Part shown: in pieces, positions 17,250-27,689 of the stretch
How positions within the stretch are numbered: the stretch's first letter is position 1
Layout of the letters: each line of letters opens with the position of its first letter
Source: an uncultured Granulosicoccaceae bacterium
GTDB taxonomy: Bacteria > Pseudomonadota > Gammaproteobacteria > Granulosicoccales > Granulosicoccaceae
Direction: 5' to 3'
DNA length: 35,576 nucleotides
Assembly: GCA_937922945.1 (NCBI GenBank)
Contig: CAKZUP010000043.1
Location: 1 to 35,576 of the forward strand
Notes under the pieces: generated by a model
Database searches by the model: none
The model's input: the letters and a program-made list of their open reading frames with translations, nothing else
What the model was told of the DNA's origin: nothing
Program-made: the position numbers and the translations under genes

Positions 17250-19203
17250 CTTCTACTACTTCTTCGCGATATGACTCGCGCTCTTTCTTGAAAAACCGTT
17301 CTATTTCGTGTAAATCCCTGGAGATGGGCATAGGCGGCAAGCTGTTAATAAACACTTCACCGTAATGCTTTGTACGGATTCGCGGATCACAAAGAACCAG
17401 CACGCCGGTATCAGTAACATCTCTTATTAGTCTGCCAACACCTTGTTTCAATGCGATGGCTGCTTGCGGAAGTTGATATTCAAAAAACGGATTGCCGCCG
17501 GCTTGCTTCATATGATCGATGCGCGCACCCATCACCGGATCGCCCGGGGAGCCAAACGGTAGCTTATCGATAACAACCACAGACAAAGCCTCGCCACGCA
17601 CATCAACACCTTCCCAAAAACTACTGGTACCCAGTAGAACCGCATTACCCAACGATTGAAATGCTTCGAGTAATTCGCGCTTGGGCATCTGGCCTTGCGT
17701 AAGAATCGGGTATTCGAATTGCCCTTCAAGAAAACGCTGTGCTTCATTCAGCGCACGGTAGCTGGTGAACAACAAAAAGGTTCGACCGTGACTGGCCTCT
17801 ATAATCGGCAATACAGCCTGCATTGCCGAGTGGGTGTATCCCGAATGTTGTGGTTCTGGCAACCCTTCCGGTAAATAGAGCATGGCGTTGTGGCGGTAAT
17901 CGAAAGGACTATCCACCAATAATTCATCTGCCTCTTCAATACCAAGATTGGTTTTGAAGTGACTGAAGTCTCCACCCACTGCCAATGTTGCCGAGGTGAA
18001 AATCCAGCTTGCAGGCATGGCTTCCATTGCACGTTTAAACGGTGCAGCTACCGTCATCGGAGTCATGTTTAAACTAAACCCGGATCGGTATGTTTCAAAC
18101 CAATGAATGTATTCTTTATTGGGTTCGTTGGCCGTAAACCTATCGAGTGACGCGGCATGTTGTACAGCCCGACGATAGCAACTTTCCAAACCCTTACCCC
18201 GGCTGGCAACCGATTCGAGCATGTCACGTAAACCACCAAGCAAGAGCGTTAGCCGTTCCAGCTCACGATCGATTGATGGGCGATCGGCAACGGCAACCCA
18301 TGCATCCCTTGTGGGTTCGATATCGAAGGCTAAGCGAAAATGCCTGACACCAGACTCCAGTTGACTGGCAAGATCACGAAGTTCAGCCATATCGGGGGCT
18401 TCATGTAATTGCTCGCCAACCGTGTCACGCGATAAATCCAGTAACTGTCGACTACTGAGTTTGCGACCAAAAAATTGCGCAGCAATATCGGGTAATTGAT
18501 GCGCCTCATCGATAATAAACGCGTTTGCACTTGGCAATAACTCGCCAAAGCCTTCGTCTTTTAACGATAAGTCGGCGCACAGTAAATGATGGTTAACCAC
18601 CACCACGTCGGCTTCTTGTGCTTTCTTTCGCGCGCGGTGAATATAACAATCGTCGAGTTCTTCAAACTCATGCTCGGAACAGAAATCGTCGCTTGATGTG
18701 ATAAAACTCCAGACCATGGAGTCTTCTGGTACGTTAAGCACCTCGGCAATATCGCCCGTTTCCGTGGTGCGTGCCCAATCGCTGATGATGCGCAGATGAC
18801 CGGAATACTCAGCGTTGTTCAGCGCTGGGTGTCTTTGCGCGCGAAGCAGCCGGTGTTTGCACAGGTAGTTTGCCCGGCCTTTTAACAAGCTAACCGATGC
18901 ACCGGTATTCAAGGCCTTTTTCACCAGCGGCATGTCGCTGTAGAACAGTTGATCTTGCAGGTGCCGAGTACCGGTTGAGATGATAATGCGCTGACCGGAA
19001 AACAGTGCTGGAATTAAATAGGCGAAGGTTTTTCCGGTACCGGTACCTGCCTCACCCACGAGCACACCTTTATTCTCCAGCGCTGTAAAGATGGCCTCAG
19101 CCAAATGTTGCTGCTCTACGCGAGGGGCAAAGCCAGGTAGTAGCTCGGCAACGGGTCCGTTATCGCCAAGAATGTCGGAAATGGAGTCCATGGGTTCGAT
19201 CAT
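17242..19203 (-). CDS. yoaA: ATP-dependent helicase of the DinG/YoaA (XPD-like) family
   Basis: A superfamily 2 DNA helicase of 653 residues, closest to YoaA by length and by its place next to tsaB. Walker A is GEAGTGTGKTF (about 50-60) and the DEAH box is FIIDEAHQ (about 229-236). The helicase C-terminal motifs ATLAVGG, LFTSYRAL, SFWEGVD and QGVGRLIRD follow. The start at 19203 is supported by GGGAGG six bases upstream. The iron-sulfur domain is odd: Cys115, Cys175 and Cys186 align with three of the four DinG ligands, but the expected fourth (five residues after Cys175) is Phe180. YoaA is known to act in replication-linked repair. Confidence 0.9.
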   Translation of the reverse strand: MIEPMDSISDILGDNGPVAELLPGFAPRVEQQHLAEAIFTALENKGVLVGEAGTGTGKTFAYLIPALFSGQRIIISTGTRHLQDQLFYSDMPLVKKALNTGASVSLLKGRANYLCKHRLLRAQRHPALNNAEYSGHLRIISDWARTTETGDIAEVLNVPEDSMVWSFITSSDDFCSEHEFEELDDCYIHRARKKAQEADVVVVNHHLLCADLSLKDEGFGELLPSANAFIIDEAHQLPDIAAQFFGRKLSSRQLLDLSRDTVGEQLHEAPDMAELRDLASQLESGVRHFRLAFDIEPTRDAWVAVADRPSIDRELERLTLLLGGLRDMLESVASRGKGLESCYRRAVQHAASLDRFTANEPNKEYIHWFETYRSGFSLNMTPMTVAAPFKRAMEAMPASWIFTSATLAVGGDFSHFKTNLGIEEADELLVDSPFDYRHNAMLYLPEGLPEPQHSGYTHSAMQAVLPIIEASHGRTFLLFTSYRALNEAQRFLEGQFEYPILTQGQMPKRELLEAFQSLGNAVLLGTSSFWEGVDVRGEALSVVVIDKLPFGSPGDPVMGARIDHMKQAGGNPFFEYQLPQAAIALKQGVGRLIRDVTDTGVLVLCDPRIRTKHYGEVFINSLPPMPISRDLHEIERFFKKERESYREEVVEDE

Positions 19204-19305
19204 CGGTGCCTCCCTGCGCCGGATGGTATCGGATTAACGCGCTCTGTCGAGCGAGCCATTACTACAAATTTATCGCGCTCTGCATAACGCTCTGGCAACC
19301 AGATT

Positions 19306-19779
19306 TTAGCGATATTGATATTCTTGTACTTTCTTATGCGCACTTCTAACACCGAGCAAGTCACCGCGCAAGCTGCGCGCATGTTCGATGATAAGCCAGT
19401 TGCGGTGTAACAGGGACGCATTCTCACCAGCAAATGTGTTCGATTTCATTGCGAAGTTCTCCGCAAGAGACGCTTGCTGGTTATTTAGCTGAATTTCAGC
19501 GGCCCGACTCCAGATAAGACTGTTCTGTGGGCTTAATTCCAGTGCCTCGAACAAGCGCTGCAACGCCAGATCGGTATTTTCCTCAATTCGCGCTTGTTCA
19601 GCCGCCGACCAAAGCTGGGCAATGCGAGCATCGTCCGTGTCGTACCGAATGCTGCCCTCAGGCAAGGTCACGCTGTTTACCGGCGGCGTGGGGGTGGTTT
19701 GCTGCTCTTGTTGCAAAGACGCGCAACCCACGCTAAGCATTGCAACGCTCATAACAAACACATTCAATGCAGATTTCAT
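19306..19779 (-). CDS. TPR-containing lipoprotein
   Basis: A small outer-envelope lipoprotein: the signal peptide MKSALNVFVMSVAMLSVGC ends in a lipobox with Cys19. The mature part has tetratricopeptide-like helices (IAQLWSAAEQARIEENTDLA, then QRLFEALELSPQNSLIWSRA). The start at 19779 gives 157 residues. An upstream in-frame ATG at 19818, preceded by AGG, would add 13 residues, and ATGs at 19785 and 19791 are also possible. It follows the OmpA-like gene and precedes the helicase by about 100 bases. I recognise no specific function; scaffolding at the envelope is a guess from the fold. Confidence 0.78.
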   Translation of the reverse strand: MKSALNVFVMSVAMLSVGCASLQQEQQTTPTPPVNSVTLPEGSIRYDTDDARIAQLWSAAEQARIEENTDLALQRLFEALELSPQNSLIWSRAAEIQLNNQQASLAENFAMKSNTFAGENASLLHRNWLIIEHARSLRGDLLGVRSAHKKVQEYQYR

Positions 19780-19880
19780 ATTCATTTGCATAAGGCTCTG
19801 GATGATTTCCTGTCTCATTATTCTGCCTGTTAAACCGTCGTGGCAGCAAGCCTTACGACGAACAAACAGCGCTAATTCGA

Positions 19881-20414
19881 TTACTGAGTGACCACACTCA
19901 TTTCAATTCGGCGATTTTGTGCTCGCCCCTCAGCAGTTGCGTTAGTCACCACCGGTCTTGACTCTCCGAACCCGAAAGGCTTCAAGCGCTCGCCCTCTAC
20001 CCCATTTGCAACCAGATATTTCACAACAGACATGACGCGACGTTTCGAAAGTGCAAGATTGTCTCTGGCAGCGCCCCGATTATCAGTGTGTCCACCCAAC
20101 TGCAGAACAACCTCCGGGTGTTGATTTAACAGTGCCACTAATTCAGCAAGTGAGGCTCGGCTACTTGCGTTCAAGCGATGATCGCCCGGAGAAAACTCAA
20201 CGGCTTCTATGTTGCCTTTAAACAAACTGCAGCCCACTTCATCAACAGGACTGCCTTCGAGTGTCAATGGGCATTGATCCAGTGCATCAACAACATTATC
20301 ACCGTCTTTATCCAGTTGCGCAGCGGCACGTTGAGGCGTTGCCCCACAGGCACTAACCAGCAAAAGGACGATTGCCGTCAGAACATATTTGCCCGATAGC
20401 CACGGCTTTTCCAT
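19881..20414 (-). CDS. OmpA-family lipoprotein with a thrombospondin-3-like motif
   Basis: A peptidoglycan-binding lipoprotein of 177 residues. The signal KYVLTAIVLLLVSAC has its lipobox Cys near residue 23. A single Asp-rich segment (DKDGDNVVDALDQCPLT) resembles one thrombospondin type 3 calcium-binding repeat. The C-terminal OmpA domain has GGHTDNRGAARDN and GRAQNRRIEM, with the Asp and Arg that bind diaminopimelate. Start 20414 is chosen for AGAG seven bases upstream and for a normal signal; ATGs at 20450 and 20462 are alternatives. It probably ties the outer membrane to the wall. It lies between the Asp-rich protein gene and the TPR lipoprotein gene. Confidence 0.87.
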   Translation of the reverse strand: MEKPWLSGKYVLTAIVLLLVSACGATPQRAAAQLDKDGDNVVDALDQCPLTLEGSPVDEVGCSLFKGNIEAVEFSPGDHRLNASSRASLAELVALLNQHPEVVLQLGGHTDNRGAARDNLALSKRRVMSVVKYLVANGVEGERLKPFGFGESRPVVTNATAEGRAQNRRIEMSVVTQ

Positions 20415-20504
20415 CTTGGCACTCTCTTTTAACTTTGCATTGATACTCATGCGGTTGATCACTTTATTATTGTTATGGTCTCATCAAACCCTATAGAGCT
20501 AGAG

Positions 20505-21728
20505 CTATTCTCCGACCCGTTTCTTTGACAATCGTTTCACAGAATTTCGCCACCCCATTACGGTTATCGATAATACCGACAGGAGCAACAGAATCAAATC
20601 CATTCCACTCGATTGCACCGAACAACCAGCCGCATTAAGACCGGTTTTAATGTTTCCAGTGAGCGGGTCGTCATTTACTGGTCCATCAATTACCTGACCT
20701 TCGTTGCCACTTGGTAAAATATTTTCTCCGGGTCGCGGAACCGGATCGCGTTCCACACTCTCAGGTGTCAACGTGGATGTTACCGGAACGTTAGTTGGCT
20801 GTTCAGCAGGACCCGGCGTACCGGTCTGCGCAAACGCATCAATAAAATCGGCTACCGCGTTGCCATTGACATCAGGCTGTGAGAACGGCACCGATAAAAT
20901 CGCATCGTCCATACCGTCGAGTACGGGCGAGTCGAAGAAGTTATCCACCCGACCATCCCGGTCGAAATCACTACCACCGGCTTCAACCAAATCGGACACG
21001 CCATCGTTGTCGCTGTCTGAATCCTGATAGTCTGGAAAATCGCCACCATCGGTGTTGCGAGGCACAATATCTTCTACTCCGTCTCCCGTCACATCACAAC
21101 AGGTTTTATCATTGGTGCTCTGCAAGCGATCAGGAATCCCGTCGTTGCCAACACTGGCCGTTGCGCTGTTGCTGTCGATACGTGCATCGTTATCGCTGTC
21201 AAAATCAGGGTTAACGCCCGCTTCCAGCATATCGGGTAAGCCATCATTATCTGAATCCAGATCGATCACATCAGGCAAGTCGTCAGCCGGGGCATCGGTG
21301 TTTACCAATGTATAGCGAAGCACACCATTATCAACCGCTGTTTCCAAAGCATCGATATACCCATTGGCGCCAACCGGCCCTAAAATTCGACCAGACAACA
21401 CGCGCATTTCACTGAAATCGACACTGATAACAACGCCTGATTCCTGCCAATCGAGAATGCCGTCGTTGTCGGAGTCGAGGTCGAGCCGGTCGGGCATGCC
21501 ATCGTTGTCAGAGTCGACGTCTAACCCGTTTCCGGCGATTTCAAGAACATCGGGTATACCATCGTTGTCGTCGTCAACATCGATAGTGTCCACAATGCGA
21601 TCGCCGTCTGAGTCGTTGGCTGTCACCACATTTTCATCACCACGCTGTTGCGCCCACGCAGTACCGACCAGCAGGCACACCGCTGCAACCGATAGACGTG
21701 TGAATAAACTCGAATCCAATAATTTCAT
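20505..21728 (-). CDS. Secreted Asp-rich thrombospondin type 3-like repeat protein with C-terminal anchor
   Basis: A 407-residue exported protein. The signal peptide MKLLDSSLFTRLSVAAVCLL ends at ALA-like TAWAQ. Repeated motifs of the type DSDNDG-x-PD (more than ten) dominate the rest and would bind calcium. After a Pro/Thr-rich stretch the C-terminus has AAGC, a hydrophobic helix (GMDLILLLLSVLSITVMGW) and a basic tail (KRLSKKR), which resembles GC-TM-Arg sorting signals processed by rhombosortase or MrtJ-type proteases. A longer frame to 21953 overlaps guaA and is rejected. No good ribosome binding site is seen. It is probably surface-exposed; the ligand is unknown. Confidence 0.82.
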   Translation of the reverse strand: MKLLDSSLFTRLSVAAVCLLVGTAWAQQRGDENVVTANDSDGDRIVDTIDVDDDNDGIPDVLEIAGNGLDVDSDNDGMPDRLDLDSDNDGILDWQESGVVISVDFSEMRVLSGRILGPVGANGYIDALETAVDNGVLRYTLVNTDAPADDLPDVIDLDSDNDGLPDMLEAGVNPDFDSDNDARIDSNSATASVGNDGIPDRLQSTNDKTCCDVTGDGVEDIVPRNTDGGDFPDYQDSDSDNDGVSDLVEAGGSDFDRDGRVDNFFDSPVLDGMDDAILSVPFSQPDVNGNAVADFIDAFAQTGTPGPAEQPTNVPVTSTLTPESVERDPVPRPGENILPSGNEGQVIDGPVNDDPLTGNIKTGLNAAGCSVQSSGMDLILLLLSVLSITVMGWRNSVKRLSKKRVGE

Positions 21729-21742
21729 AAGTTGCCAAATCT

Positions 21743-21781
21743 CGGGCGCACTCGCCCGCCAATAGTCTTTAAAAAAGACTA
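21743..21781 (-). terminator. Two adjacent hairpins after guaA
   Basis: Two perfect inverted repeats lie between the guaA stop and the next gene. TAGTCTTT, three bases and AAAGACTA occupy 21763-21781. CGGGCG, four bases and CGCCCG occupy 21743-21758, with a short T-run only (AGATTTGG) after it on the minus strand. They may end guaBA transcription or fold in the leader of the downstream gene. Confidence 0.45.
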
Positions 21782-21825
21782 GCAGAGGATTCGAAAGCCA
21801 CAACGCCATTAGTGGCAAATTGTTG

Positions 21826-23430
21826 TCATTCCCACTCGATAGTGGCAGGCGGCTTACTGGAAATATCGTAGGTAACACGAGAGATGGACGGAATGCCATT
21901 GCAAATAGCACGCGACACTTCATCGAGAAAGTCGTATGGCAGGTGTGCTGCACGCGCTGTCATGAAATCGATGGTCTCCACCGCACGCAACGCTACCACG
22001 TAATCGTAGCGGCGACCATCACCGGTGACACCAACCGATTTTACCGGCAAGAACACCGTAAAAGCTTGTGACACTTTGTCGTAGAGGTCGTGTTTAACCA
22101 AAGCGTTGATAAAGATGTCGTCGGCGAGTCTCAGCGTATCGGCGTAACCCTTGGTAACCTCGCCCAAAATGCGAACACCTAAGCCCGGCCCTGGGAACGG
22201 ATGACGATACACCATGGATGCGGGCAGGCCTAAATCGACACCCACCCGTCGAACTTCATCTTTAAATAGTTCACGCAAGGGCTCGATGAGCTTTAAGCGC
22301 ATTTCGCTGGGCAGCCCGCCAACGTTATGATGAGACTTGATTAAATGCGCTGAACCCGTGCTAGACGCGGCCGATTCAATAACATCAGGATAAATAGTGC
22401 CTTGCGCAAGCCAGCGCGCATTGGAGAGCTTATCGGCTTCATCCTCAAAGATTTCTACAAACAGATTACCAATAATTTTTCGTTTTTCTTCTGGGTCAGT
22501 CACACCAGCCAGGCGTGACAGGAACCGCTCTTCTGCGTTAACGCGAATAACCTTTACGCCCATGTGCTCGGCAAAGGTTTCCATAACACGATCGCCCTCG
22601 TTAAGGCGCAGCAATCCGTTATCAACAAACACACACGTTAGCTGGCTGCCAATGGCTTTGTGCATCATAGCCGCCACCACCGATGAATCAACACCACCGG
22701 ATAAGGCCAACAACACTTCGTCGTCACCAACTTGTTCTCGAATGTGTTCAACAGCGTTATCAATGATATTGCCAGGCGTCCACAGCGCGTCGCAACCACA
22801 CTCGTTCAACACAAACCGTTCAATAAGCGTTGCCCCTTGCAGGGTATGCGTAACTTCCGGATGAAACTGAATGCCAAAACACGGTTTACTTTTATGCGCT
22901 ATGGCGGCGATCGGTGCATTGGCGCTAACACCTACAACATGAAAATCATCAGGTACCGCTTCCACACGATCGCCGTGGCTCATCCAGACATCAAGCTCTC
23001 GTGCATTGGAAGGTGCATTGCTTTCAGTGTCTTGGTTTTCAGAGTCTCTGTCATTTAAACCATCAAGCAAGGAGCAACTGCCTTGCAACGTTACGGATGC
23101 ATAACCGAACTCACCATGATTTTGTTGCGCTTGCACTTCACCACCTAACTGCTTAACCAGTGACTGCATGCCATAACAAATACCCAGCACAGGTACATCA
23201 AGTGACAGCACTTCATCAGGAATGCGCGGTGCATTATCGGCAATGGTGGATTCAGGACCGCCGGATAAAATGATGCCGCTGGCATTAAAGTCGGTTAAGG
23301 TTTTCACGTGTAAATCCCACGGATGAATTTCGCAGTAAACACCACACTCACGTACGCGACGCGCAATAAGCTGAGTTGTTTGCCCACCAAAGTCGAGTAT
23401 GAGAATACGTTGGGAATGTATGTCAGGCAT
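21826..23430 (-). CDS. guaA: GMP synthase, glutamine-hydrolysing (GuaA)
   Basis: Converts XMP to GMP with ATP and glutamine. The N-terminal class I amidotransferase has the nucleophile in GICYGMQ and FHPEVTHT. The ATP-pyrophosphatase domain has [14 protein letters not shown], and the C-terminal dimerisation domain ends [12 protein letters not shown]. Start 23430 ([15 protein letters not shown]) gives 534 residues; the frame opening at 23484 would add 18 residues that do not fit the family. An acidic, Asn-rich insert of about nine residues lies before LDVWMSHGD, relative to E. coli. It is the second gene of a guaB-guaA unit, 57 bases behind guaB. Confidence 0.96.
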   Translation of the reverse strand: MPDIHSQRILILDFGGQTTQLIARRVRECGVYCEIHPWDLHVKTLTDFNASGIILSGGPESTIADNAPRIPDEVLSLDVPVLGICYGMQSLVKQLGGEVQAQQNHGEFGYASVTLQGSCSLLDGLNDRDSENQDTESNAPSNARELDVWMSHGDRVEAVPDDFHVVGVSANAPIAAIAHKSKPCFGIQFHPEVTHTLQGATLIERFVLNECGCDALWTPGNIIDNAVEHIREQVGDDEVLLALSGGVDSSVVAAMMHKAIGSQLTCVFVDNGLLRLNEGDRVMETFAEHMGVKVIRVNAEERFLSRLAGVTDPEEKRKIIGNLFVEIFEDEADKLSNARWLAQGTIYPDVIESAASSTGSAHLIKSHHNVGGLPSEMRLKLIEPLRELFKDEVRRVGVDLGLPASMVYRHPFPGPGLGVRILGEVTKGYADTLRLADDIFINALVKHDLYDKVSQAFTVFLPVKSVGVTGDGRRYDYVVALRAVETIDFMTARAAHLPYDFLDEVSRAICNGIPSISRVTYDISSKPPATIEWE

Positions 23431-23487
23431 GTGTTTTTTCTGTTCGTGTTTTAAATTCAGGGACGGTTGTCGAATGACATTCAAGCA

Positions 23488-25011
<1,524 letters not shown>

Positions 25012-25125
25012 GGTTCCTAAATAAAGCGATATTCTCAGTAGATTTAGATAGATTTGAGGATTTTCATTCATGACCTGAAATCTTCAATACAATAAGTGCA
25101 CATTTCTCTGACTGTAGTGATGGTA

Positions 25126-26478
25126 ATGGCAGAAACCAAAAGACGCATATACACCGTATCGCGTCTGAATCAAGAGGTGCAATTGGCTTTGGAGTCAGGC
25201 TTCGGCATGGTCTGGCTGCAAGGGGAGCTATCGAATTTCAGTAAACCCGCCAGTGGCCACTTCTATTTCTCGCTCAAAGATTCAAAAAGTCAGATTCGGT
25301 GCGCCATGTTTCGCGGTAACAACCGGTATCTGAACTTTGAACCGCAAAGCGGCGATGAGGTTCTGGTTCGCGGCAAGCTCGGCCTGTACGCCGCGCGCGG
25401 AGATTTCCAGCTTATTGTTGAGCATATGGAGCCTGCAGGCGCTGGACAGCTCCAACAAAAATTCGAAGCCACCAAGAAAAAATTACAAGAGCTTGGCTGG
25501 TTCGATCAGCAAGCCAAACAGCCGCTGCCCGAGTTGCCACAGCGTATTGGCGTGGTGACCTCAGCCACAGGCGCCGCTATTCGAGATGTACTGCAAGTGC
25601 TGGCCAGACGCTCGCCCCAGGCTGAAATTATTATCTACCCAACATTGGTGCAAGGTGCTCAGGCCGCACCAAACATTGTTAAGGCAATTCAAACCGCAGA
25701 ACGTCGAAACGAGGTGGATGTGCTTTTGCTGGTTCGCGGTGGCGGTTCAATTGAGGATCTCTGGGCTTTTAATGAAGAACAAGTTGCCAAGGCCGTGTTT
25801 GACTGCAAATTGCCCTTGGTGTGCGGCGTCGGGCACGAAATAGATATCACCATTGCTGATCTGGTGGCAGATTTACGCGCCCCCACTCCGTCTGCCGCCG
25901 CTGAGTTAGCTACTCCCGATGAACAGGTTATGCTCCAACGGGTCGATAGCGCGCGCAGAGCACTGCAACGTTTGCTGCAAACACAATTAAATCGGCAGCA
26001 GAATCAACTCGCCTCTCTCAACGCTCGATTGGAAATGCGACATCCAAAGCGATTACTGAATGAGCGCGGCCAAAGAACCGATGAATTAACGCAGCGGCTG
26101 CAACAAGCCATGCAGACTCAAACGCGCGCCAGCCGAATTCAAATAGAGCATTTATCGACCCGATTACATGCACATTCCCCTAACCAGCAGCTCGCCAATC
26201 TTCAAACCAGACTGGCCAGTAGCGAAATGCGTTTGGTTAACAGCATGCAGAAAAACCTGCAACAAGCTAAAAGCCGCTGGCAAATTGTGGCCCGTGCGCT
26301 GGACACAGTGAGCCCTTTGGCTACTTTGGAGCGCGGCTTTGCCGTGGTAAAGCACGACGACAAAGTGGTATCAAATGCGTCTGATTTGGCCCCTGGCGAT
26401 GTTATTAGCACTCAAGTCGCACGTGGCACAATTGTGAGCAAAGTTGAAAGAGTTGCCACAAAATCGCGTGATAGCTGA
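25126..26478 (+). CDS. xseA: Exodeoxyribonuclease VII large subunit (XseA)
   Basis: The catalytic subunit of exonuclease VII, which degrades single-stranded DNA to oligonucleotides. From the ATG at 25126 (MAETKRRIYTVSRLN) it has 450 residues, near the 456 of E. coli. The N-terminal OB domain includes WLQGELSNFSKPASGHFYFSLKD. The nuclease core has VVTSATGAAIRD, LVRGGGSIEDLW and GVGHEIDITIADLVADLRAPTPSAAAE. A long coiled coil follows at about 265-395. Earlier in-frame ATGs at 25096 and 25120 are possible. xseB is not in the window. Head-to-head with guaB, with about 175 bp between. Confidence 0.95.
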   Translation: MAETKRRIYTVSRLNQEVQLALESGFGMVWLQGELSNFSKPASGHFYFSLKDSKSQIRCAMFRGNNRYLNFEPQSGDEVLVRGKLGLYAARGDFQLIVEHMEPAGAGQLQQKFEATKKKLQELGWFDQQAKQPLPELPQRIGVVTSATGAAIRDVLQVLARRSPQAEIIIYPTLVQGAQAAPNIVKAIQTAERRNEVDVLLLVRGGGSIEDLWAFNEEQVAKAVFDCKLPLVCGVGHEIDITIADLVADLRAPTPSAAAELATPDEQVMLQRVDSARRALQRLLQTQLNRQQNQLASLNARLEMRHPKRLLNERGQRTDELTQRLQQAMQTQTRASRIQIEHLSTRLHAHSPNQQLANLQTRLASSEMRLVNSMQKNLQQAKSRWQIVARALDTVSPLATLERGFAVVKHDDKVVSNASDLAPGDVISTQVARGTIVSKVERVATKSRDS

Positions 26479-26639
26479 AAATGGTAAAAAAACGCCACAA
26501 GCCCCGTATTTAGAGGCTCTCAGCCGATAAAAAGCTAAATAACCACCCATTTGGGTTGACGTTTCTATTGCTTTTATCCCTCTTTTTTGATACAAAACCG
26601 CGCTGCACCGTTCAGCGACCCAAGAGGGGGGCCCGGTCT

Positions 26640-27563
26640 ATGGCCAAAGCTACATCGAAAAAGAAAGCCAAAACGTCGGCGAAGGCATCCAGTGCGTCTT
26701 CTGCCAGCCGGTCCAAGAAGAAACCGGCCAGCCAATCAGCGTCGTCAACACAAAAGGGTTTGAAAGACTCCGTGGCAAGTAAAACAACAGCAAAGAAAAC
26801 CGCAACCAAGAAAGCAGCAGCCAAGAAAGTGGCGGCTAAAGCGCCGGTAGCGAAAAAGGCGGCGGCCAAGACAACGGCTGCTAAAAAATCAACTGCTAAA
26901 AAATCGACTGCGAAAAAAGCGGTGGCAAAAAAGCCGACAGCTAAAAAAGCCAGCAGCAAAAAAACCACGGCTAAAAAAGAAGTCGAGGTGATAGAAGATA
27001 AGCCGGTTGCCAAGAAAAAGGTTGCCAAAAAAGCGACTGCGAAAAAAGTAGCAACCAAGAAAACGACCGAAACTGACACTAAAGAGACTGTGGAAGAAAC
27101 ACCAGCAAAGAAATCGAAAAAGAAGTCTACCCCCAGCATTGCAGTTGGCGAACCTGTGGTAACAACGGTGGTTCCCTACGAGCGGGAAAAGAACAGCCAC
27201 TATATGGATAAAGAGCAGCTTGAACATTTCAGCCAAAAACTGGCGGAATGGAAACAGCAGCTCATGGAAGAAGTAGATCGGACTGTTGGACATATGAAAG
27301 ACGATGCAACCAACTTCCCCGACCCCAATGATCGTGCCACGCAGGAGGAGGAATTTAGTCTCGAACTTCGAACTCGAGATAGAGAGCGTAAGCTGATCAA
27401 AAAAATCAATGAAGCCGTTAAGCGCATTGAGGAAAACGAGTACGGTTACTGCGAAACCTGTGGTGTTGAAATAGGTGTAGGCCGACTTGAAGCACGCCCT
27501 ACAGCAGAGCTGTGTATTGATTGCAAAACACTGGAAGAAATTCGCGAAAAGCAAATCGCTTAA
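26640..27563 (+). CDS. dksA: DksA with a histone H1-like Lys/Ala-rich N-terminal tail
   Basis: An RNA polymerase secondary-channel factor that works with ppGpp. The last 150 residues match E. coli DksA closely: FPDPNDRATQEEEFSLEL keeps the tip Asp and Ala, and the zinc finger has Cys271, Cys274, Cys292 and Cys295, each offset by 157 from E. coli Cys114, 117, 135 and 138. So 157 residues are added in front, rich in Lys, Ala, Thr and Ser with five-residue TAKK/VAKK-type repeats, like histone H1 tails. The start at 26640 has AGAGGGGGG upstream. A weak promoter may lie near 26556-26596. gluQ follows, as in Pseudomonas. Confidence 0.93.
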   Translation: MAKATSKKKAKTSAKASSASSASRSKKKPASQSASSTQKGLKDSVASKTTAKKTATKKAAAKKVAAKAPVAKKAAAKTTAAKKSTAKKSTAKKAVAKKPTAKKASSKKTTAKKEVEVIEDKPVAKKKVAKKATAKKVATKKTTETDTKETVEETPAKKSKKKSTPSIAVGEPVVTTVVPYEREKNSHYMDKEQLEHFSQKLAEWKQQLMEEVDRTVGHMKDDATNFPDPNDRATQEEEFSLELRTRDRERKLIKKINEAVKRIEENEYGYCETCGVEIGVGRLEARPTAELCIDCKTLEEIREKQIA

Positions 27564-27579
27564 CTTGCGCAAGGTGCGA

Positions 27580-27605
27580 TCAATCGCACAGGTCAATCGC
27601 AGCTT
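27580..27605 (+). repeat. Two-copy 13-bp tandem repeat between dksA and gluQ
   Basis: TCAATCGCACAGG (27580-27592) is followed by TCAATCGCAGCTT (27593-27605), identical in the first nine bases. The rest of the 126-bp spacer shows no terminator or promoter that I can support. Confidence 0.5.
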
Positions 27606-27689
27606 AGGTATCGGTGAAGCGTCTGTCGCAAATGCAATCTTTGTAGAGACAGCTAACGCGGTTGCTTCTTTTACAGTAAATGCTGAGCA

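Noticed and set aside
21729..21953. 75-residue N-terminal extension of the Asp-rich protein
   Set aside because: It overlaps the 3' end of guaA, and a normal signal peptide begins at 21728.
26612..27139. Long minus-strand frame opposite the dksA tail, with many Phe, Leu and Ala
   Set aside because: It mirrors the Lys/Ala-rich repeats of dksA, whose codons seldom give stops on the other strand. The real gene is fixed by its DksA core.
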